Assembly (NCBI GenBank): GCA_036510575.1
Contig: DATCDR010000240.1
Span: 1 to 31,046, forward strand
Origin: DATCDR01 sp036510575
GTDB taxonomy: Bacteria; Actinomycetota; Acidimicrobiia; Acidimicrobiales; Bog-793
Length of the DNA stretch: 31,046 nt
Direction of reading: 5' to 3'
A program made the translations under genes and the position numbers. The notes under the pieces were generated by a model that searched no databases, had not been told where the DNA came from, and was given only the letters and a program-made list of their open reading frames with translations. This document shows positions 15,621 to 23,414 of the stretch, one piece after another (position 1 is the stretch's first letter; every line of letters starts with the position of its first letter).

Positions 15621-16160
15621 GTGCCGCTTGACGAGCTGATCCATCGATTCGACCGCGCCGCGGAAGACCTCGCCGATCAAGTCCGAAAGGTCTCTGGGGC
15701 CGATCGGATCTTTTACACCGCCTCCGCGCTCGGCGACTTCGGCCTGCTCTGGGTGATCTTCGCCCTCTTTCGGGCACTACGGGGCGGGAAGGACAACGAG
15801 CGAGCAGCGTTTCGTGGCGTCCTGGCGACCGGGATCGAGTCCTTCCTCGTCAACATCTGTTTGAAGTCGGTTTTCCGCCGTGCGCGGCCCGTCGAGCAGG
15901 TTGAGCACCCGCTACCGCTTCGCATCCCACTCACCTCGAGCTTCCCCTCCGGGCACGCGACAGCGGCGTTTTGTGGAGCGGTCATCCTCTCTGAGAACGA
16001 CAATCTCGCGCCCGTCTACTTCGGCGCAGCAATCATCATCGCGGCGTCGCGTGTGTACGTGAAGATCCATCACGCCTCCGACGTCATCGGCGGCGTGGTC
16101 GTAGGTATCGCGCTCGGCAAGCTGGCGAAGCGCATCTACCCGCTTAAGCGATCACACTGA
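15621..16160 (+). CDS. PAP2-type phosphatidic acid phosphatase
   Basis: A 179-residue membrane phosphatase of the PAP2/haloperoxidase superfamily. All three catalytic motifs are present: K82...RP (KSVFRRARP, 82-90), PSGH (SFPSGHATAAF, 107-117, His112), and SR-x5-H (SRVYVKIHHASD, 143-154). These enzymes remove phosphate from lipid phosphates such as undecaprenyl pyrophosphate or phosphatidic acid. Hydrophobic segments near 35-52, 66-80, 112-123, 132-143 and 155-167 fit a short multi-pass protein. The GTG start is supported by the -10 box 7 nt upstream. The exact substrate cannot be read. Confidence 0.9.
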   Translation: MPLDELIHRFDRAAEDLADQVRKVSGADRIFYTASALGDFGLLWVIFALFRALRGGKDNERAAFRGVLATGIESFLVNICLKSVFRRARPVEQVEHPLPLRIPLTSSFPSGHATAAFCGAVILSENDNLAPVYFGAAIIIAASRVYVKIHHASDVIGGVVVGIALGKLAKRIYPLKRSH

Positions 16161-16218
16161 AACGACTAGCTCAACAATCTGCAATGGACTCCCCGACGAC
16201 TGTGCTGCCGTCGCCACC

Positions 16219-16224
16219 TACGAT
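16219..16224 (+). promoter_or_regulatory. Possible -10 box (TACGAT) of the purE operon
   Basis: TACGAT lies about 30 bp before the purE ATG and would give a short leader including the strong AAGGAGG ribosome site. No convincing -35. Confidence 0.35.
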
Positions 16225-16254
16225 GCGAGTGCTCGTAATCGTCAAGGAGGCCAG

Positions 16255-16746
16255 ATGAGCGTCGCGATCGTCATGGGAAGCGACTCTGACGAGTCAGTAA
16301 TGCGGCTCGCCGCAGACGCACTCGAGGAGTTCGGAGTGGCCTGGGAGATGCGCGTGCTGTCCGCGCACCGCACGCCGGATCTGGCCATCGAGTTTGCGCG
16401 GCGCGCCCATGCGCGCGACGTACAGGTCATCATCGCCGGCGCCGGCGGGGCCGCACACCTTCCTGGTGTGCTCGCCGCGGTGACGCCGCTCCCCGTCATC
16501 GGCGTACCCATCGCGCTCAAGGCCCTCGACGGGATGGACTCGCTGCTCTCGATCGTGCAAATGCCACGCGGCATCCCAGTGGCGACGGTGGGCATCGACA
16601 ACGCACGAAACGCAGGACTGCTCGCGGTTCGGATCCTCGGTGCGACCGATCCGACGGTACGCGACGCGATCATCGAGTTCCAGGCTCGCCTCGCGACCGA
16701 GGTACAGGGCCGTGACGAGGCCCTCCAGTCCCGGCTCGGCCACTGA
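16255..16746 (+). CDS. purE: N5-carboxyaminoimidazole ribonucleotide mutase (PurE)
   Basis: PurE converts N5-CAIR to CAIR in purine synthesis. The 163-residue protein has the class I signatures: VAIVMGSDSDESVM (3-16), the catalytic histidine in RVLSAHRTPD (33-42, His38), IIAGAGGAAHLPGVLA (59-74) and VQMPRGIPVATVGI (101-114). ATG 16255 has a strong ribosome site (AAGGAGG). Its usual partner PurK, which makes the N5-CAIR substrate, is not in this window, so it must lie elsewhere. The next gene starts 10 nt after the purE stop and is almost certainly in the same operon, an unusual pairing. Confidence 0.95.
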   Translation: MSVAIVMGSDSDESVMRLAADALEEFGVAWEMRVLSAHRTPDLAIEFARRAHARDVQVIIAGAGGAAHLPGVLAAVTPLPVIGVPIALKALDGMDSLLSIVQMPRGIPVATVGIDNARNAGLLAVRILGATDPTVRDAIIEFQARLATEVQGRDEALQSRLGH

Positions 16747-16756
16747 GGACAACCAC

Positions 16757-17596
16757 ATGACGACCGCCACGGAGGCACTTGGACTTGACCCCCAAGCGGC
16801 GGTGGTCATCCTCACCTGCGACGAGCTCGGATTCTCCTACGGGGTGAACTCCGCTATCTACGCCGCGCTCCGGATGCACCAGGCAACCTCGGCCTCAGTG
16901 ATGGTGCCTGCGCCTTGGGCGAGAGCGGCCGCGGCGCACTACAACGGCGAAGACGTCGGTGTGCATCTCACTTTGAACTCCGAGCTCGACCAGTACCGCT
17001 GGGGGCCGATAACCCAATCGCCTTCCCTCCTTGATGGCGACGGGGCATTCCCGCGCACCATCGACGACATCTGGGAGCACGCCGACACCGAGGAGGTCCG
17101 CCGCGAGTGGCAGGCCCAGATCGAGCGCGCACAGCTCTGGGGATTTGCGATCGGCCACCTCGATGCACACCTCTCCGGTGTCGAGCTGAAACCCGAGTTC
17201 TTCGACGTCTACCTCGACCTCGCCGAGAAGTACCGGCTGCCGATTCGCCTGCCTGGTGCAGCCGACGAACGCCGCATCGGCTTTCCATTCCGCGCTCTTG
17301 CGACCGAGCGGGGCGTCTTGGCACCCGACCGCGTAATAGCCCTCGGCACGCTCGGTGACGACGAAGCCACGCTTCGTGAGGCACTTTCCTCACTCGAGCC
17401 GGGCGTCACCGAGTTACACGTGCACCCCGCTCACGACTCTCCCGAGCTCCGGGCCGCGACGCCGTCGTGGGAGACGAGGGTCAACGAAGTCACGCTGTTA
17501 GAGATCGCCGCGAAGATCCTGGACGAGGGGGGTCCGTCCGCGCCGCAGCGAATCGGTTACGGCGTCATGACCCAGGCGATGCGTCGCGAAAAGTGA
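16757..17596 (+). CDS. ChbG/HpnK (YdjC) family carbohydrate deacetylase
   Basis: A 279-residue member of the YdjC family, metal-dependent deacetylases of N-acetylated sugars (chito-oligosaccharides, hopanoid-linked sugars). The family pattern is clear: LTCDELGFSYGVNSAIYAAL (19-38; most relatives have DDFG, here DELG), SASVMVPAPWARAAA, DVGVHLTLNSE (66-76, His70), IGHLDAHLSGVELKPEFFDV (132-151; His134 and His138) and ELHVHPAHDSPE (219-230). ATG 16757 follows a GAGG that overlaps the purE stop; a longer in-frame extension lies inside purE and is not real. Co-transcription with purE suggests steady expression but gives no metabolic clue. Replacement of the second Asp by Glu in the metal motif may change specificity. 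Confidence 0.88.
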   Translation: MTTATEALGLDPQAAVVILTCDELGFSYGVNSAIYAALRMHQATSASVMVPAPWARAAAAHYNGEDVGVHLTLNSELDQYRWGPITQSPSLLDGDGAFPRTIDDIWEHADTEEVRREWQAQIERAQLWGFAIGHLDAHLSGVELKPEFFDVYLDLAEKYRLPIRLPGAADERRIGFPFRALATERGVLAPDRVIALGTLGDDEATLREALSSLEPGVTELHVHPAHDSPELRAATPSWETRVNEVTLLEIAAKILDEGGPSAPQRIGYGVMTQAMRREK

Positions 17597-17630
17597 TTCT
17601 GGCGGCGAGGTGTGTCCCCGCCCCTAGCAG

Positions 17631-18008
17631 CTAGTAGTAGCGGGGAACGTAGGCGCCGCGACCTTGAGCAGCGCTCTCAAGCGGGTCGACGGTCTCATCG
17701 ACGCCACTCTTGACATCGGTAACCCAGGAAAGGTGCTCTTTCAGCAGGCGATCGACGCCACCTTCGAGGGTCAGTTCGGCAATGGCGCAGGATCCACACG
17801 CTCCATCGAGCATGACTTCGACGACGCCGGTGACATAGTCCGCTGCGATGAGCTTGAGATCACCACCGTCGAGGCGAACCGATGGGCGCATCATCTCGAT
17901 GAGGTCGAAGAGTGCCGTCTTTCGAGCCTCGATCTCCGCCTCATCGACAACAGGCGCATCCTGGATCTCTTCGACGGCGCTAGTGCTCCCTTGAAGGTCC
18001 TCGGTCAT
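17631..18008 (-). CDS. NifU C-terminal-domain Fe-S scaffold protein
   Basis: A 125-residue protein with a NifU/Nfu C-terminal domain at about 30-110: LIEMMRPSVRLDGGDLKLI followed by GVVEVMLDGACGSCAIAELT, where C71 and C74 form the CxxC that holds a transient [4Fe-4S] cluster. Relatives usually read 'S..TL', here AELTL. The first 25 residues are acidic and likely disordered. Nfu proteins deliver clusters to target enzymes; an Fe-S client in this window could be the AddB-like nuclease, but that is speculation. The ATG at 18008 is chosen because AGGGG stands 9 nt upstream; a TTG six codons earlier is possible. Convergent with the deacetylase gene. Confidence 0.9.
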   Translation of the reverse strand: MTEDLQGSTSAVEEIQDAPVVDEAEIEARKTALFDLIEMMRPSVRLDGGDLKLIAADYVTGVVEVMLDGACGSCAIAELTLEGGVDRLLKEHLSWVTDVKSGVDETVDPLESAAQGRGAYVPRYY

Positions 18009-18078
18009 CAGCGTTACCCCTAACAAATCTCTAATCGCTATTGAACAGCTTGTGCACCGCTCAAGCTGGACTTCATCT

Positions 18079-18084
18079 TAGGAT
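18079..18084 (+). promoter_or_regulatory. -10 box (TAGGAT) of a leaderless transcript
   Basis: TAGGAT is followed by 6 nt and the ATG at 18091, the canonical distance for transcription to begin at the start codon. No ribosome site. Confidence 0.6.
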
Positions 18085-18090
18085 TGATTC

Positions 18091-18966
18091 ATGCAGCTTG
18101 TCGTCCTCGCCGCAGGTCATGGCCGCCGATTCGGTGGACTGAAGCAACTTGCCCCGGTTGGTCCGAACGGTGAAGCCATCATGGACTATACGGTCACCGC
18201 TGCAGCCTCCTGCGGGTTCACCGGCGTAGTCGTAGTCGTCCGAGAAGAGATTCTCGCGGAGATGCAGGAGCACGCGGAGAAGCACTTCCCCTCGTCGCTA
18301 AAGACCGAGTTCGCGATCCAAGGTCCCCGACGCGGCACCGCCGAGGCGGTCGCTTGCACCGCACCGTTCATCGAGGGTCCCTTCGCCGTCGCGAATGCCG
18401 ATGACCTTTACGCTCGTGAGGCGCTCGAGTTCATCTCCGCGCACTTCCTAAGCAGCGAGCATCACCCCGAGATCTCCGCCCAGCACCTGCTCGTCGGCTA
18501 CCAGATCCTGAACACGATCCTCACGGCCAGCGAGGTCAAGCGCGGCCTGATCAACGTCGGCAGCGACGGATCACTAGAGCGAATTGTCGAGACCTTGGTG
18601 AAACTCCGAATCGATGGGCGCTTCGATGCAACTGCGCTCCACCACGAGGCTGTCGCACCAAGCGCAGTGCTCACCGGGAACGAGTACGTCTCGATGAACC
18701 TCTGGGGCTTTCACCCACGCGTGTTCGCCGAGCTTGAAGACGCCCTCGCGAAGAGCGCTGCGACTGAGCCCGACGATGCCGAGTTGCTCCTCCCCGATGT
18801 GGTGGCTGCATTGATCGCGAGCGGACGAGACCGCGTGCACGTCGCTCGCACCGAGAGCCGCTGCATTGGGATCACTAACCCGGAGGACTTCGCTCTCGTA
18901 AAAGACGAGCTCTCGATCTCTCCTCTCGACGCCGTCGCCCGATCCAGGAGCAGCCAAACGGGCTAA
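18091..18966 (+). CDS. Nucleotidyltransferase (NTP-transferase family)
   Basis: A 291-residue protein with the GT-A-like nucleotidyltransferase fold. Visible motifs are the nucleotide-binding start VVLAAGHGRRFGGLKQLAPV (4-23), in which the Lys of GxKQ contacts the phosphate, the GTAEAV segment (82-87), and the metal-binding NADDLY (102-107). Later NEYVSMNLWGFHPRVF resembles sugar-phosphate nucleotidyltransferases. It would couple a sugar or alcohol phosphate to an NTP, but the substrate cannot be read. Translation is probably leaderless. The region between it and the divergent nifU-like gene is only 82 bp and holds both promoters. Confidence 0.85.
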   Translation: MQLVVLAAGHGRRFGGLKQLAPVGPNGEAIMDYTVTAAASCGFTGVVVVVREEILAEMQEHAEKHFPSSLKTEFAIQGPRRGTAEAVACTAPFIEGPFAVANADDLYAREALEFISAHFLSSEHHPEISAQHLLVGYQILNTILTASEVKRGLINVGSDGSLERIVETLVKLRIDGRFDATALHHEAVAPSAVLTGNEYVSMNLWGFHPRVFAELEDALAKSAATEPDDAELLLPDVVAALIASGRDRVHVARTESRCIGITNPEDFALVKDELSISPLDAVARSRSSQTG

Positions 18967-18998
18967 CGCGCACGACGCGTCTGCTTCCCGGCAAGACT

Positions 18999-19937
18999 GT
19001 GACCATGACGCCGCAGCTCACGATGAGTCGCACAAGGCGTCTTTTAGTCGCGCTCGTGCTAAACGGTGCGCTCGTCGCGGCTGAGATCGTGAGCGGCATC
19101 GCCGCCCACTCGAGTGCACTGCTCGCCGACGCGGGCCACAACCTCGCCGACGTCGCGGCGCTCGCTTTGGCACTTGTCGCGCTTCGCTTCTCACTTCGAC
19201 GGGCGACGTCCACCCGCTCCTTTGGCTACCACCGGGCGACGATCCTCGCGGCGCTTGCCAACATGGGGATCCTCTTCGCCGTGACCGTCGCAGTCGCCGC
19301 CAACGCTGCCTGGCGGCTCGGTCACGTCGGGACGCTCCGACCAGGTGTTGTCGTCGTGGTCGCGACCATCTCGGCCATCGTCAACGTGGCGAGCGCTCTG
19401 GCGCTGTTCGAGCGCGGCAGGGATCTCAACTTGAGAGCAGCGATGGTGCACCTCGGCGCGGACGCGCTCGCTGCGGTGACCATCGCGACCGCCGGTTGCG
19501 TCGAGTTCTTCACCGGCCGCTTCTACATCCTCGACCCGTTGGTCTCGCTTGTCGTCGCGATCCTGATCGCGATCGAGGCGATTCGCGTCGGGCGCGCGAG
19601 CATCGACGTACTTCTCGAATCGGTCCCTGCCGACGTCAATCCCGTCGAGCTCGCAGGTGCCATCGCGGAGACCCCAGGCGTCGACGGTGTGCACGACCTG
19701 CACTGCTGGAGCCTCTCGGGCGACGTGCGCGCACTCTCTGCACACGTGCTGATCTCGGGACATCCGAGTCTCGAGGAGGCCCAGGTCGTCGGCGATCGCG
19801 TGAAGCACATGGTCCACAGCCGCTTCGCAATCGCCCACGCCACCCTCGAGCTCGAGTGCGAGCCGTGTGAAGACGAACAGAACACGTTCTGTGACATCGA
19901 CGTCGAACCGGTGGCGATCACGAGCAGCAGAGGCTGA
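18999..19937 (+). CDS. Cation diffusion facilitator (CDF) metal exporter
   Basis: A 312-residue inner-membrane H+/metal antiporter of the CzcD/ZitB type. It has six predicted transmembrane helices and the two metal-site pairs typical of Zn2+ transporters: D44/H47/D51 in helix 2 (SALLADAGHNLADVAALALA) and H150/D154 in helix 5 (AAMVHLGADALAAVT). FGYHRATILAALAN follows helix 2. The cytoplasmic C-terminal domain (about 215-295; VHDLHCWSLSG, HVLISG) is followed by a Cys/acidic tail (ECEPCEDEQNTFC) that could bind metal. The first start is GTG 18999; ATG 19005 or 19023 are possible, and no ribosome site settles it. It likely removes zinc, cobalt or cadmium. Confidence 0.92.
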   Translation: MTMTPQLTMSRTRRLLVALVLNGALVAAEIVSGIAAHSSALLADAGHNLADVAALALALVALRFSLRRATSTRSFGYHRATILAALANMGILFAVTVAVAANAAWRLGHVGTLRPGVVVVVATISAIVNVASALALFERGRDLNLRAAMVHLGADALAAVTIATAGCVEFFTGRFYILDPLVSLVVAILIAIEAIRVGRASIDVLLESVPADVNPVELAGAIAETPGVDGVHDLHCWSLSGDVRALSAHVLISGHPSLEEAQVVGDRVKHMVHSRFAIAHATLELECEPCEDEQNTFCDIDVEPVAITSSRG

Positions 19938-20007
19938 GCCCGTTAGCTAGCGCCAGGCCTCGTAGGAATCACTAGCCCGTTTCCATCTTGCGCGAGAGCT
20001 GCGCTGA

Positions 20008-20412
20008 TCATCCGTTAGTGGTTGCTGTGGAAGCGAGCTTGGAGAGCCCTGCCTCGATCGCCCCAACCGCGTTGCTCGACTGCTCGCCGAGTCCGTGGCG
20101 TTCACGGATCCACGCCGCACTGTCGTAGGTCAGCCAGACGCGCCCGTTCTCGTCCTCCCATGCAAGGGCCTTGAGCGGCAAGTCGATGCCGGCCGTCTGT
20201 CGCTCCTGCATGAGTGGCGTACCGCCTCGTGGATGCCCGAACACCAGCAGTTGAGTCGGCCGTAGGGAAGCGCCCACGTCTGCCGCCCCCTGGCCATGGT
20301 CGATTCGTGCGAACACCAGCAGGCCTGCAGCATCGACGGCCCCCACAAGGCGGTCGATGGTCTCAGACACGGAGAACGCGCTCTCGAGCGTCACCAGACC
20401 TTGATCCTCCAA
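20008..20412 (-). CDS. DUF302 domain protein
   Basis: A 134-residue protein consisting of one DUF302 domain: LEDQGLVTLESAFSVSETID at the N terminus, LLVFARIDHGQGAADVGA with the conserved histidine, PTQLLVFGHPRGGTPLM, and LPLKALAWEDENGRVWLTYD. DUF302 is an alpha/beta domain often found in oxidative- or metal-stress contexts, biochemical function unknown. A much longer reading frame exists upstream, but the true start is almost surely TTG 20412: AGGAG stands 6 nt before it and homologues begin with this EDQG segment. It is divergent from the DUF4242-like gene with 169 bp between starts. Confidence 0.85.
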   Translation of the reverse strand: MEDQGLVTLESAFSVSETIDRLVGAVDAAGLLVFARIDHGQGAADVGASLRPTQLLVFGHPRGGTPLMQERQTAGIDLPLKALAWEDENGRVWLTYDSAAWIRERHGLGEQSSNAVGAIEAGLSKLASTATTNG

Positions 20413-20581
20413 TGGAATCTCCTCACTCGCAGAAAAACCGGAACTGTGCCTAGCCTCGCCGACAAAGGAGTTGACCGCGGCCACGAATCGGCGGAGACTG
20501 CTGGGGCTGGCGATCCGGACGAACGGGCCAGCCATGAGGCCACGGCCTACGTGCCATGTGACAGCGAACTTGGAGGTCAGA
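20413..20581. promoter_or_regulatory. Divergent regulatory region with two ribosome sites deciding TTG starts
   Basis: AGGAG (minus strand, 20419-20423) lies 6 nt before the TTG of the DUF302 gene at 20412. GGAGG (plus strand, 20572-20576) lies 5 nt before the TTG of the DUF4242-like gene at 20582. Both genes also have longer reading frames and later ATGs that would misplace the starts. The two promoters must lie in these 169 bp; I see no perfect -10 on either strand. Confidence 0.6.
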
Positions 20582-20827
20582 TTGCCGCGATTCATGGACT
20601 TTCATCCCGAGCTCAAACTGCCGGCTGAGGCGGTCGATCAGATAACTCAGGAGACAAAAGACGGGAAGCGCGACGAGTTCGGGGTTGCCCAGGTCGAACT
20701 GTTTCACAACTCAGACGGGCAGGTCTACTGCCTTCTCGACGCACCTGACGCGGACGCTGTCCGGCACCACCATGAGGCACTCGGCATCGAGTGCGGCGAC
20801 GTGCACGAGGTAACCGGGCTCCTCTAG
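20582..20827 (+). CDS. DUF4242 / nickel-binding-like small protein
   Basis: An 81-residue protein beginning (TTG start) PRFMDFHPELKLPAEAVDQI, with QVELFHNSDGQVYCLLDAPD and VRHHHEALGIECGDVHEV. This is the ferredoxin-like DUF4242 pattern whose Streptomyces member SCO4226 binds nickel. His and Cys residues (H8, the HHH cluster, C69, H74) are available for metal. The TTG at 20582 has GGAGG with a 5-nt spacer. A CDF metal exporter lies one gene away, so a metal-related role is plausible but unproven. Confidence 0.8.
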   Translation: MPRFMDFHPELKLPAEAVDQITQETKDGKRDEFGVAQVELFHNSDGQVYCLLDAPDADAVRHHHEALGIECGDVHEVTGLL

Positions 20828-20985
20828 ACGAAGCGGACTTGGCGGCCCGACGAATAGAACCTTCCTTAGGGCTGCCCTCGAAACGGCACGGTCTCGACGA
20901 CGAGGAGCTACCGAGTCGAGCCCGGTCCTCCGCCGGTGACGCCTAAGAAATGCTCATGGATCTCTGTCGTGAGCCGGTGCACCTC

Positions 20986-21377
20986 TCATGTCAACAGTGT
21001 GTTCGGAACCATCTGAGCAGCGAGGTTCGTCTCGACGGCTTTGATCTGTTCCTCTTGGGACTCGATTCGCTCCAAAAGGGCCGTCAAAGCTCGCTGGGCA
21101 CGGTTCGAGGCGGTCGCGACCAGGAACCCGGTGAACAGCTCGGCGACGGTGGTGATCCCTGGCTCTGGAACCAAGCAGGAAGCCACGTCCCAGATGCCAG
21201 ATGCGGACCACCGAAGGCGAAGATCGCCGTCCACGTCACCACGAGGACGGCCCAGAACACGATGTTGACCGGCGAGCCCATCGCTTCGGACACCCAGTCC
21301 GCGAATCGCTGGAAAGCACCCTCGGTCAGCACCCTTACACCATCAACCGGCCCATCGCTCGTGTCCGTCTTCCTCAC
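20986..21377 (-). pseudogene. Low-affinity iron permease-like membrane protein, split by a frameshift
   Basis: In one minus-strand frame from GTG 21377 (GGGAG, 5-nt spacer) the protein reads EGAFQRFADWVSEAMGSPVN, then a transmembrane helix IVFWAVLVVTWTAIFAF, then SGTWLPAWFQSQG. Near 21155-21170 the sense moves to another frame: GITTVAELFTGFLVATASNR, then ALLERIESQEEQIKAVE, stopping at 20986. Joined, the two halves match the order of the low-affinity iron permease family (PF04120-like): a first helix, a WL...TT segment, a second helix ending in NR, then a coiled coil. Restored it would be about 130 residues. As read, it makes neither half correctly. This is a real loss or an assembly indel. 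Confidence 0.72.
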
Positions 21378-21507
21378 AGCCACTCCCGTCAGTTATTCGA
21401 TGTCGGAATTCAACGCCAGCAGGTCAGCCCATTGAACACCTTCCCCGCTTCGACCTAGCGATTCACCTACGCCGCGACACCGCGGCTCTCGGCAATCCGC
21501 AGCCCGG

Positions 21508-22071
21508 TTACGCCGGCGGCACAGTCGCTGGCGTCTCGAAGGCAAGCGTGATTGCCGCTCCGTCGTGTAACGCGCGCCACTCTTCGCCGAGCTGCATCAG
21601 TCGGTCGCGGATCGCGTTGCTGATCGACTTGTCAGCTGTCGCGGGAAGGCTGAATCCGAGCGCGGCTCGTCCACCTTCGAGCGCCGGGGATGGCTCCGTG
21701 ACGGTCGTCGTCGCGACAACCAGGCCACCAGTTTTGTCGAACTGCATGCCGGCTGGCCCGAACAACGCAACCGCCTCTTCGGCTCGGACAAGACCTGAGA
21801 GGTCGACGTCCCCACGTCCCGCGAGCGGACGGCCATCTTTGCCCAACGTGGCCTGGTCATCGATCAGTTGAACTTCCATGCCTTCGTCGACCAAGCCCCA
21901 GAAGCCGTCAGCAATGCCGAGCATCGCTTCGATGACCAGGTGGCAGAGGTCGTGTGGCAGCCGGTCCCCGTAGGTCGGGAATGCCCACGCGCACGAACTC
22001 CCGTCCGAGCGTCGTACAAAGATGTGATCGCGACTGCCGCGCTGGCGAACGAACGAGGCGACTAGCGCCAC
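21508..22071 (-). CDS. Conserved hypothetical protein
   Basis: A protein of about 187 residues. Conserved-looking core: ASFVRQRGSRDHIFVRRSDG, WAFPTYGDRLPHDLCHLVIE, GIADGFWGLVDEGMEVQLID, and a C-terminal half with DKSISNAIRDRLMQLGEEWR. The 'PHDLCHLVIE...GFWG' pattern recalls an uncharacterised actinobacterial family in which His and Glu could be functional; I know no activity for it. It is soluble, with no signal peptide. The frame is open back to an ATG at 22134, but that has no ribosome site; GTG 22071 has GGAG about 8 nt upstream and fits where the core begins, so it is preferred. Start confidence is moderate. Confidence 0.65.
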   Translation of the reverse strand: MALVASFVRQRGSRDHIFVRRSDGSSCAWAFPTYGDRLPHDLCHLVIEAMLGIADGFWGLVDEGMEVQLIDDQATLGKDGRPLAGRGDVDLSGLVRAEEAVALFGPAGMQFDKTGGLVVATTTVTEPSPALEGGRAALGFSLPATADKSISNAIRDRLMQLGEEWRALHDGAAITLAFETPATVPPA

Positions 22072-22174
22072 AGCCGCTGCTCCAAGCGTCGGATGCCCGG
22101 ACGAGGATCGAGCATCTTGTTGGCGACCATCCATAGAGGTTGGGTCGTGAGTTTCGCTGTCACCGCGGCACCCC

Positions 22175-22891
22175 TCAACACGGGAACATACCTGCTAGAT
22201 GATCTGGGTCGGTGGCGATCCTTCGCGTGTCGTCGACGATGACTGGCCTTTTGGCGTATTCATTGTCGATGACAACGTCGGCGCGGGCCTCTGGCGATGC
22301 CGCTTCTAGGTATCGATCCTGTGCAGGTGCGTAGCGCTCGTCGTACAGTCGTCGCTCAAGAATTGCGTCACCGGATCGAACTTCATCGCGAGCAACCCCC
22401 CGATCGATCGATGTCGCCCGGTTGACGCGTACGTAGACCTTGAGCTCCCAACAGGCGTAGAGCTCAGCCCGGAGCAAGAAGACCCCGTCCACGATGAGAA
22501 CCGAGCCGACACGCGCGACAACGAGATCGTCCGCGACCTTCCGCTCTTCCTCGACGTCGTAGGCGCGTAACTCAAACCCGGCACCAGCCGCAAATGGCTC
22601 GAGTAGTCGGTGCTTCATACCCTCGAAGTCGAAGCCGTCGAGGTAGTACCCCTCGGAACTGAAACGACCCCGCCGGTAACGAATTCCCGGCGGATGCTGC
22701 CAGTCGTCGATGCTCGCCCGATAGGTCTCGATCCCGCTTTCTACAAGCCCGGTTGCCAGTTGATCCGCGAACGTCGTCTTACCCGCCGCGTCCCGGCCGT
22801 CGACGGCGATCCGAGTACGGCCGAGGCCGTCGCCTCGCCGTCGATTCGTCGCGGCCAGCACCTGTTCGACCGCGTCAGCACCACCTCGCAT
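22175..22891 (-). CDS. Uridine kinase/phosphoribulokinase-like P-loop NTPase
   Basis: A 238-residue kinase-like protein. Walker A is TRIAVDGRDAAGKTTFADQL (26-45); the aspartate in YRASIDDWQHPPGIRYRRG is at the position where uridine kinases bind base or sugar; VGSVLIVDGVFLLRAEL is the strand with Walker B-like VDG; and WELKVYVRVN followed by RGVARD holds the arginines expected of a lid. Such proteins phosphorylate nucleosides or other small hydroxyl compounds; the substrate cannot be assigned, and no pyrimidine salvage genes are near. ATG 22891 has only a weak site (GGGCGG), so the start could be slightly downstream. Confidence 0.82.
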   Translation of the reverse strand: MRGGADAVEQVLAATNRRRGDGLGRTRIAVDGRDAAGKTTFADQLATGLVESGIETYRASIDDWQHPPGIRYRRGRFSSEGYYLDGFDFEGMKHRLLEPFAAGAGFELRAYDVEEERKVADDLVVARVGSVLIVDGVFLLRAELYACWELKVYVRVNRATSIDRGVARDEVRSGDAILERRLYDERYAPAQDRYLEAASPEARADVVIDNEYAKRPVIVDDTRRIATDPDHLAGMFPC

Positions 22892-23071
22892 CCGCCCATC
22901 TTCGCGTTCGAACGGTCGAATCGCCGACCGTCGCTCTCGTTCCCGGAGCCGAGGCTGGCGTTGTAGCGCGGCCGGTTGATTATTTCGGATGTGACCTCGC
23001 GAACTGGCCGTTGTGTTGCCGCACGCAACGCGCTAAAACTCGCCCCGGATAACTACGAAGGAGACAGGAAC

Positions 23072-23365
23072 ATGCTCTACGTCTGGCAGGCAACCTGGAA
23101 GAGCGGCATCAGTAGCGAACTACAAGACGCGGCACTCATGCGTCGAGTCGGGTTCAGCTTCCCAGAAGGTCTGGACGTGAAGGGCGAATACTGGCTGATG
23201 GGTAGGCCGACCGTTCTCGTGATCTTTGAGGCGAGCGAGATCGCGCCGGTTTTTGAGTTGTCATCGGTTTGGGGGGATGTCTTCGACACCGTAACTACTC
23301 CAGCGATTACCCCCGAGGAAGGCCTCCGCCTCGGCGCGGAGATCATGAGCCGCCGCCCCGCGTAA
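23072..23365 (+). CDS. DUF3303-like small protein
   Basis: A 97-residue protein, ATG 23072, with a strong GAAGGAGA ribosome site. It begins MLYVWQATWKSGISSELQDA and continues FPEGLDVKGEYWLMGRPTVL, VIFEASEIAPVFELSSVWGD and TTPAITPEEGLRLGAEIM, the order of strands and helices of the DUF3303 dimeric ferredoxin-like fold. No enzymatic function is known. The frame is open further upstream to 22976, but that part lacks sense and the ribosome site fixes the start. Divergent from the kinase gene. Confidence 0.85.
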   Translation: MLYVWQATWKSGISSELQDAALMRRVGFSFPEGLDVKGEYWLMGRPTVLVIFEASEIAPVFELSSVWGDVFDTVTTPAITPEEGLRLGAEIMSRRPA

Positions 23366-23414
23366 CCACCCCAGCCCAGTACTGTCGATCCAGCCGCCAC
23401 CCCTCGCGACCGCG

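Noticed and set aside
20413..20595. N-terminal extensions of the DUF302 and DUF4242-like proteins (frames overlapping at CATG 20593-20596)
   Set aside because: Ribosome sites and family starts place both true starts at TTG codons inside the frames, so the overlap is not real.
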